DNA of 64,000 nucleotides from JAOSJL01 sp963704035 (lineage in GTDB: Bacteria; Actinomycetota; Acidimicrobiia; IMCC26256; JAOSJL01), in contig CAVPGR010000004.1 of the NCBI GenBank assembly GCA_963704035.1, positions 496,001 to 560,000 of the forward strand, read 5' to 3'. The position numbers and the translations under genes were made by a program. Positions 58,844 through 64,000 of the stretch are shown here, one piece after another. Within the stretch, counting starts at the first letter, position 1; every line of letters begins with the position of its first letter. The notes below the pieces were generated by a model that did no database searches, was not told the origin of the DNA, and worked only from the letters and a program-made list of their open reading frames with translations.

Positions 58844-59320
58844 TCAACCGAGGGTTCGCAACACGAGGATCGTGACCGCTGCGAGAATTGCTGTCCCCAC
58901 GACGACGGCGAGTTCCGTCGCACCAGCGGTCGGCCCCGTGCCAACGATGGCCAGCGCCACGAGCCAGGCGTTACGCACGATGGTGCGCGCGGAGATCGGT
59001 TCGTCGGACGTTCCCCCGAAGCAGGCGCACGGGACCTCGACGCCCCGCGAGAGCGTTGACGCCACAGCCACGGAGAAGAGGATCAGAAGACCGAGCGCCA
59101 CGCAGGTGGGGATGACCGACGATGGCCAAGCCACGAGTCCGACCGCCACGAGCAGCTCGATCACCGGCAGCCCGACGGCAACAGCCGGCACCGCCTGGGC
59201 GGGAACGGCGAGCGCCTCGAGGCGAGCCGGTAATCCGTCGCGGTCGCGCAACTTGGCGACAGCCGCAGCAACGAGAACGCCGGCCAGCACGAGCCGGGCA
59301 GCCCATGCGAGCGCGGCCAC
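58844..59320 (-). CDS. MauE/DoxX-family membrane protein
   Basis: 158 residues from GTG 59320 with four hydrophobic segments (LAWAARLVLAGVLVAAAVAKL, VAVGLPVIELLVAVGLVAW, IPTCVALGLLILFSVAVAST, then two C-terminal stretches). Between the third and fourth lies VEVPCACFGGTSDEPIS, the conserved Cys motif of MauE proteins, which serve thiol-disulfide or cofactor maturation in the membrane. It is followed by the flavin reductase after 3 bases. The exact partner is unclear. Confidence 0.8.
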   Translation of the reverse strand: MAALAWAARLVLAGVLVAAAVAKLRDRDGLPARLEALAVPAQAVPAVAVGLPVIELLVAVGLVAWPSSVIPTCVALGLLILFSVAVASTLSRGVEVPCACFGGTSDEPISARTIVRNAWLVALAIVGTGPTAGATELAVVVGTAILAAVTILVLRTLG

Positions 59321-59323
59321 CGG

Positions 59324-59827
59324 TCAGGTCGCGAGGGAAGGGTACGTACCCCGGTGGAACAGCAACGGCGGCAGAGTGGGCTGGAACTGGCCGAGCTCCA
59401 CGACACGCCCGACGACGATCGTGTGATCCCCGGCGTCGTGTTCCGCGTCGATGCGGCAGTCGACGAAAGCCACGGAGTCGCTCAGGATCGGTGACCCGGT
59501 CGCTGCGGTGTGGAAGGCCACATCTGCGAAGCGGTCGATGTCTCTCGTGGCGAAGTTGCGACACACCTCGGCCTGGTGCTCCCCGAGGATGTTCACGGCG
59601 TACGAGCCGGTCCGCTGGATCCGCGGCCACGTCGACGACGACTTCGCCGCACAGAAAAGAACGAGGGGAGGATCGAGCGAGACCGACGAGAACGCGTTCG
59701 CCGCCATGCCGACGGGCTCGCCGTCGACCATGGCCGTCACGATCGTGACGCCGGTGGCGAAGTGACCGAGGATCGTGCGGAACTCGTCGGGATCGACCAC
59801 CGGACTGTCCGTGGCGTTGCCGGTCAC
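59324..59827 (-). CDS. Flavin reductase (HpaC/NTAB-like)
   Basis: 167 residues from GTG 59827, overlapping the upstream stop (GTGA). Motifs: FRTILGHFATGVTIVTAMVDGEPVGMAANAFSSVSLDPPLVLFCAAKSSSTWPRI, then YAVNILGEHQAEVCRNFA. This is the split-barrel flavin reductase of two-component monooxygenases, which supplies FMNH2 or FADH2. It could feed the luciferase-like monooxygenases of the cluster, though it lies about 11 kb away and has no cluster palindrome. Confidence 0.88.
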   Translation of the reverse strand: MTGNATDSPVVDPDEFRTILGHFATGVTIVTAMVDGEPVGMAANAFSSVSLDPPLVLFCAAKSSSTWPRIQRTGSYAVNILGEHQAEVCRNFATRDIDRFADVAFHTAATGSPILSDSVAFVDCRIDAEHDAGDHTIVVGRVVELGQFQPTLPPLLFHRGTYPSLAT

Positions 59828-60780
59828 GTGATCGTTTCCCTCGTCAGCTCGAGTGCGGTGCCCTCGGAGGCTGCCAGGATGTCGCTGAGGCGACCGGCCT
59901 CCCGGAGGTCCTGTGTGTAGCGCAGAAGCGTGTCGACCGTCGGATCGTCGTGGTACGGATCGTGGTGGAACAACGCCAGGGTCCTCGCTCCCGCTTCGGC
60001 AGCCACGTGCACCGCGTAGTCGACCGTGCAGTGACCCCATGCCCGACGGGTCTCGAATTCGTCGCGGGTGTACTGCGCATCATGGATGACGAGGTCGGCG
60101 CCGTCGCAGAGCTCGAGAACGGCGGTCGGGATGTAGTCGTCGGAGTCGTCGGGAGAACACCCGGGGCCATGATCCGGGATGTACGCCACCACGCACCCGC
60201 GCTGTTCGATCCGGAAACCGAGCGTCGGGCCGTTGTGGCGCACGCCTCGGGTGCGCACCTTGGCACCACCGATGGCGAAATCGTCGTCGGTGGTGTCGTG
60301 GAAGGTCACCGCTGCCGCGAGTTCCTGGGTCGTGATCGGAAAGAACGGGGGCCCCATGAAACGTGCGAAGACCTCTTCGAGATGCCCCTCGGGCTGCACG
60401 GGGCCGTAGATATCGAGGCCCTTCCCTCCGGCGAAGAGCGGCCCGAAGAACGGAAGGCCCTGCACGTGGTCCCAGTGGAGGTGGGTGAGAAGAACGTTCG
60501 CGTGGTAGCCCCCGTTGCAGCTCCCCTCCGAGACGAGTTGCTCTCCGAATGACTTCACACCGGTGCCCAGGTCGAGGACGAGTGGCTCCTCGTCGGGTGT
60601 GGTGAGCTCGACGCACGACGTGTGGCCGCCGAAGCGCTCGAAACGCGAACCCTCACACGGTGTCGAACCTCGCACCCCGTGAAACCGAACGGACAGATTC
60701 CCCACGTCCCCCACGGGAAGCGAGGTTACCGCCACACGCCGGTCGCTGTTTCGGCGGCGGCTCCCGCCCTGCCGCCGCAT
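59824..60780 (-). CDS. Metallo-beta-lactamase-fold hydrolase
   Basis: 318 residues; ATG 60780 or GTG 60735. The zinc motif THLHWDH is at residues 99-105, with further ligands in IPDHGPG, IHDAQYT and FHHDPYHDD near the end; VRFHGVRGSTPCEG and RFGGHTSCVEL at the start are typical of the cyclic-nucleotide phosphodiesterase/PhnP-like branch. Probably a phosphodiesterase or related hydrolase in the cytoplasm. It overlaps the flavin reductase start. Confidence 0.82.
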   Translation of the reverse strand: MRRQGGSRRRNSDRRVAVTSLPVGDVGNLSVRFHGVRGSTPCEGSRFERFGGHTSCVELTTPDEEPLVLDLGTGVKSFGEQLVSEGSCNGGYHANVLLTHLHWDHVQGLPFFGPLFAGGKGLDIYGPVQPEGHLEEVFARFMGPPFFPITTQELAAAVTFHDTTDDDFAIGGAKVRTRGVRHNGPTLGFRIEQRGCVVAYIPDHGPGCSPDDSDDYIPTAVLELCDGADLVIHDAQYTRDEFETRRAWGHCTVDYAVHVAAEAGARTLALFHHDPYHDDPTVDTLLRYTQDLREAGRLSDILAASEGTALELTRETIT

Positions 60781-60792
60781 CGACCCTGACAG

Positions 60793-61941
60793 TCAGCGGG
60801 CCACGACCTCGGTGAGCACGCCGAGGAGCCGGTCGACGTCGTCGGTCGTGTTGTAGACATGGGTGCTCACGCGGATCGAGGTCCCCCGCACGCTCACGTA
60901 GACGCCGGCATCGTGGAGGTGACGTCCGACCTCGTCGGGGTCCAGACCATCCGGCAGGGCGAGGCCGCTCAGGTGCGCAGAACGCAGATGCTCGGGCGCC
61001 ACAACGAGGCCGATTGCCTCCGCCCCCTCGAGGAGACGCTCCGTGAGGACAACGCAGTAGTCCGCGATCGCCTCGATGCCGAGCTCGGCGACGAAGTCGA
61101 GGCCGGCGATCGCAGCCGGGGTGAGCGCGAAGTTCGACGCCTCGCCGACGTCGAATCGACGGGCTCCGGGTCGGAGCTCATCGGTGTAGTCGACCAGGCG
61201 CGCAAAGTCGTCGCTGCGCGCGCGTTCCTGCCATCCGTATTCGAGTGGCTCCCCGTCTCGACGGTCGGGGGCCATCCACAGGTAGCAGATTGAATACGGA
61301 CCGAAGAGCCACTTGTAGGCCGCGCCGATCACGTAGTCGGGCCGGATCTCGGTGACATCGAACGGGGCAGCACCGATCCACTGGATTCCGTCGATCACGA
61401 ATGTCGCCTCAACACGCCGGGTTGCCTCGCCGACCGCCTGCACGTCGACCCGTGATCCGTCGGACCAGTGGCAGGGAGGAACGGCGACCACGGCCACGGT
61501 CTCGTCGATCGTGGACAGGAGAGCCGCGGTCCAGTCACCGTCGGCGGGGCGCTCGACGGTGTGAACGCTTCCACCATCGCGTTCGGCCACCACGCGCCAC
61601 GGGTAGACGTTGCTCGGGAACTGCCCCGCGAGCACCACGATGCGACGCCCGGGCGGAACCGACACCGCCTGGGCCGCGATACCGATCCCGTAGCTCGCGG
61701 AGGGAATGATGGCGGTCCCCTCGCCGTCGCCGTCACCGACGAGTCGTCCGAAGCGGTCGCGCAGAGCCTCGACCGGATCGAAGAAGTCGCCGCCACCGAT
61801 CTCCCAGGGATGCAGCTTCCTGGCGAGGCCGTCTCGACCTGCCTCGTACACGGACCGTGGTAGTGGTGACATGTACGCGGAGTTCAGGTACGCGACATCC
61901 TCGGGTATGTCGAAACGATCGCGCTGGCAGGAAAGCGGCAT
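60793..61941 (-). CDS. Class V aminotransferase (PLP-dependent, cysteine-desulfurase-like)
   Basis: 382 residues: YLNSAYMSPLPRSVYEAG, GTAIIPSASYGIGIAAQ, VVAVPPCHWSDGSRVD, FVIDGIQWIGAAPFD with the PLP-binding Asp, and the Schiff-base Lys in VIGAAYKWLFGPYS. The C-terminal domain ends VYVSVRGTSIRVSTHVYNTTDDVDRLL. Family members are kynureninase-, selenocysteine-lyase- or cysteine-desulfurase-like; the HWxDG pattern belongs to the group acting on amino acids such as ergothioneine intermediates. The specific substrate is unknown. It starts and ends with gaps of 31 and 12 bases to neighbours on the same strand. Confidence 0.88.
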   Translation of the reverse strand: MPLSCQRDRFDIPEDVAYLNSAYMSPLPRSVYEAGRDGLARKLHPWEIGGGDFFDPVEALRDRFGRLVGDGDGEGTAIIPSASYGIGIAAQAVSVPPGRRIVVLAGQFPSNVYPWRVVAERDGGSVHTVERPADGDWTAALLSTIDETVAVVAVPPCHWSDGSRVDVQAVGEATRRVEATFVIDGIQWIGAAPFDVTEIRPDYVIGAAYKWLFGPYSICYLWMAPDRRDGEPLEYGWQERARSDDFARLVDYTDELRPGARRFDVGEASNFALTPAAIAGLDFVAELGIEAIADYCVVLTERLLEGAEAIGLVVAPEHLRSAHLSGLALPDGLDPDEVGRHLHDAGVYVSVRGTSIRVSTHVYNTTDDVDRLLGVLTEVVAR

Positions 61942-61972
61942 CTGGTCGCCTCTTCGGCGTCTATTCGGGCGT

Positions 61973-62479
61973 CTATTCGGGAGAGGTGTAGGGACGCTCC
62001 CGGTCCTTGGCCGCTTCGCGGGTGAGCACCATCACCTTGCGACGGAAGTAACAGACCTCTTCACCGCGCTGGTTGAACCCGCGGCTCTCGACAGTGACGA
62101 TGCCGCGGTCGGGCTTCGACGACGACACCTTCTTGTCGAGGACCTTGGTCTCCGCGTAGATCGTGTCTCCGTGGAACGTGGGCGCACGGTGCAGGAGGCT
62201 CTCGACCTCGAGGTTGGCGATCGCCGCCCCGCTGACGTCGGGGACGCTCATGCCTAGAACCAGTGAGTAGACGAGGTTGCCGACAACGACGTTCTTGCCG
62301 AACTGCGTCTGGGTCTCGGCGAACCAGGAATCCGTGTGCAACGGATGATGGTTCATCGTGATCATGCAGAAGAGGTGGTCGTCGTACTCGGTGATCGTCT
62401 TGCCCGGCCAGTGCTTGTAGACGTCGCCGGGCTCGAAGTCCTCCAGGTACCGACCGAAAGGGCGCTCGTGAATCGTCAT
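61973..62479 (-). CDS. MaoC-family dehydratase, mesaconyl-CoA-hydratase-like
   Basis: 168 residues from ATG 62479: GRYLEDFEPGDVYKHWPGKTITEYDDHLFCMITMNHHPLHTDSWFAETQTQFGKNVVVGNLVYSLVLGMSVPD. The active site of MaoC hydratases is DxNPxH; here it reads MNHHPLH, with Asn at the Asp position, as in the mesaconyl-C1/methylmalyl-CoA branch. It acts on a C4-C5 enoyl-CoA. The stop region carries a 12-base tandem duplication (61957-61980). It is transcribed together with the aminotransferase gene downstream. Confidence 0.87.
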   Translation of the reverse strand: MTIHERPFGRYLEDFEPGDVYKHWPGKTITEYDDHLFCMITMNHHPLHTDSWFAETQTQFGKNVVVGNLVYSLVLGMSVPDVSGAAIANLEVESLLHRAPTFHGDTIYAETKVLDKKVSSSKPDRGIVTVESRGFNQRGEEVCYFRRKVMVLTREAAKDRERPYTSPE

Positions 62480-62544
62480 GACCGCCAGCATGGCAGAGCA
62501 ACTGATCGGGCCTCACACCGCGCCACCGGTAGCGTGGATGGCCC

Positions 62545-64000
62545 ATGGCAGCACCACACTGGCAGACCGTCGCAGGCTTCCGCCGCGATCCCGACGCCAT
62601 CCGCGACACCCACCTGGACCGTCACGTCCTTCGGCGGGTCCTGAAATACGCCCGCCCCTACCGCTGGCTGCTGATCGGCTTCATCGTCACGGTCATGGCC
62701 GGCGCCGTTGTCTCCGTACTGCCGCCCCTGCTGTTGCGCGCACTGCTCGACACGGCGGTGCCCGAGGAAGACACCGCACTCGTGGGGTGGCTGGCCATCG
62801 GTGCCGTGCTGCTCGCCGTAGCGGCCACGGCCTTGTCGCTCGCCCAGCGCCTCTTCTCGGCACGGGTCGGTGAGGGACTCATCCACGACCTGCGTGTGAA
62901 GCTCTTCGACCACGTGCAGCGCCTGCCTCTCTCCTTCTTCACGCGCACACAGACGGGGGCGCTCCAGACACGTCTCAACCACGATGTCGTCGGTGCACAG
63001 CAGGCCGTCACCGGAACGCTCGGAACCGTCGCGTCGAACGCCGTCAACATCGTGGTCACACTGGTCGTGATGTTCGCCCTCGAATGGCGGCTTACTCTGC
63101 TGACGTTGGCGGTACTTCCCGCGTTCGTCATCCCCGCACGGCGCGTCGGTCGCAAGCTCCAACGTGCGACACGCGAGTCGATGGAGCTCAACGCCGACAT
63201 GAACACGATCATCACCGAGCGGTTCAACGTCTCGGGCGCGTTGCTCGTGAAGCTCTTCGGGCGCCACGGCGTCGAACGTGATCGCTTCGACGAGCACGGC
63301 AGCGCGCGTCCGTGACATCGGCGTGCAGACAGCGATGTACTCGCGGGTGATCTTCGCCGCACTAGCGTTCGTCGCCGCGTTCGGAACCGCGATCGTCTAC
63401 TACCTGGGTGGTCGACTCGTGATCTCGGGCACCATCGAGATCGGAACGCTCGTCGCGTTCGTCGTCTACGTGGGTCAGATCTACCAACCGCTCACACAGC
63501 TCACGAACGCACGTGTCGATGTGATGACCGCTGTCGTGTCGTTCGAGCGGGTCTTCGAGGTGCTCGACTACGAGAGCCTCATCGCTGATCGTCCCGACGC
63601 CGAGGATCTCGAGGATCCGAAGGGCCGGGTCGAGTTCGACCACGTGTGGTTCCGCCACCCTCCGGGCTCGCTCACCTCGATCCCGTCCCTGGAGGCTGAC
63701 GACACCGTCCGTGCCGACGACGACACGCTGGTGCTACGCGACGTGAGCTTCACGGTGGAGCCGGGCGAGACGGTGGCGCTCGTGGGCCCGTCGGGTGCGG
63801 GCAAGACCACGATCGCGATGATGGTCCCCCGCATCCACGAGGTGAGCGACGGTCGGGTGATGGTCGACGGTCACGACGTGGCCGGGCTCAAGCAGGAATC
63901 CCTGCGCTCGGCGATCGGGTTCGTGAGCCAGGACCCACACATGTTCCACGAGACGATTCGCGACAACCTACGTTTCGCCAAGTTCGACGCCTCCGATGAG
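62545..64000 (+). pseudogene. ABC exporter (permease-ATPase half-transporter), frameshifted and cut by window end
   Basis: From ATG 62545 the permease reads YARPYRWLLIGFIVTVMAGAVVSVLPPLLLRALLDTAVP, RVGEGLIHDLRVKLFDHVQRLPLSFFTRTQTGALQTRLNHDV and IITERFNVSGALLVKLFGR. Near 63300 one base is off and the frame stops at 63315; the next frame continues RDIGVQTAMYSRVIFAALAFVAAFG, FERVFEVLDYE, then the nucleotide-binding domain with Walker A LVGPSGAGKTT and FVSQDPHMFHETIRDNL, still open at base 64000. Drug or lipid exporters of the MsbA/LmrA type have this design. The signature and Walker B lie beyond the window. Confidence 0.85.

Noticed and set aside
59324..60040. 238-residue version of the flavin reductase
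   Set aside because: The first 71 residues overlie the metallo-beta-lactamase gene in another frame; GTG 59827 overlaps its stop and fits the family length.

Overview
The window is high-GC, densely coded DNA from an actinobacterium. The mix of F420/FMN-type luciferase-like monooxygenases, CaiB transferases, paired acyl-CoA dehydrogenases, a Liv-type importer, leaderless-looking promoters and many overlapping start/stop codons suggests the Acidimicrobiia or a related lineage. That placement is an inference from gene content; there is no rRNA or other marker gene here.

Layout. (1) 1-6.8 kb is an accretion zone at an initiator tRNA gene. An intact tRNA-fMet lies at 6738-6811 (minus) and three truncated 3' copies lie at 616, 2532 and 3482, each next to a hairpin. 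Between them are a frameshifted RibD-C/DHFR-like gene, a DUF3558-like lipoprotein, an XRE regulator with a deleted nucleotidyltransferase-like partner, a HigBA-like locus, an IS481-type transposase remnant and a bulb-lectin lipoprotein. (2) 7.1-48.7 kb is a large catabolic and uptake cluster. It holds a carotenoid-cleavage-type oxygenase, two AMP-forming CoA ligases (one fused to a monooxygenase), a tandem CaiB CoA-transferase, two acyl-CoA dehydrogenases, a double-hotdog hydratase, an amidohydrolase, an Old Yellow/dienoyl-CoA reductase-like flavoprotein, four luciferase-like monooxygenase modules, five classical SDRs and one extended SDR, three CrtI-like flavoproteins, SnoaL and SRPBCC proteins, a TetR regulator and a LivKHMGF transporter with LivH and LivM fused. 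(3) 48.7-64 kb is ordinary chromosomal material: FAA hydrolase, VapBC, a GH10 glycosidase, PurU, a DNA methyltransferase with a possible restriction partner, an FtsH-like protease, RmlC, MauE/DoxX, flavin reductase, metallo-beta-lactamase, class V aminotransferase, MaoC hydratase and an ABC exporter cut by the window end.

How the cluster may work. A palindrome of the form ACTTAR-N4-6-YTAAGT, allowing one or two mismatches, occurs in six intergenic regions (9087, 10888, 32031, 34126, 43588, 48646). Together these lie upstream of essentially every operon of region 2, including the tetR operon and the transporter operon. I read this as one TetR-controlled regulon for uptake, CoA activation, oxidation and ring cleavage of a hydrophobic acid. 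Several members (carotenoid oxygenase, CrtI-like enzymes) suggest an isoprenoid or apocarotenoid-like compound, but the substrate is not shown by sequence.

Quality caveat. At least eight genes carry single-base frame disruptions, one SDR carries two compensating ones, and two genes (29407-32046, 45106-47130) lack an ATG/GTG/TTG at the position homology requires. Some of this may be sequencing or assembly error, so calls of pseudogene status are provisional.
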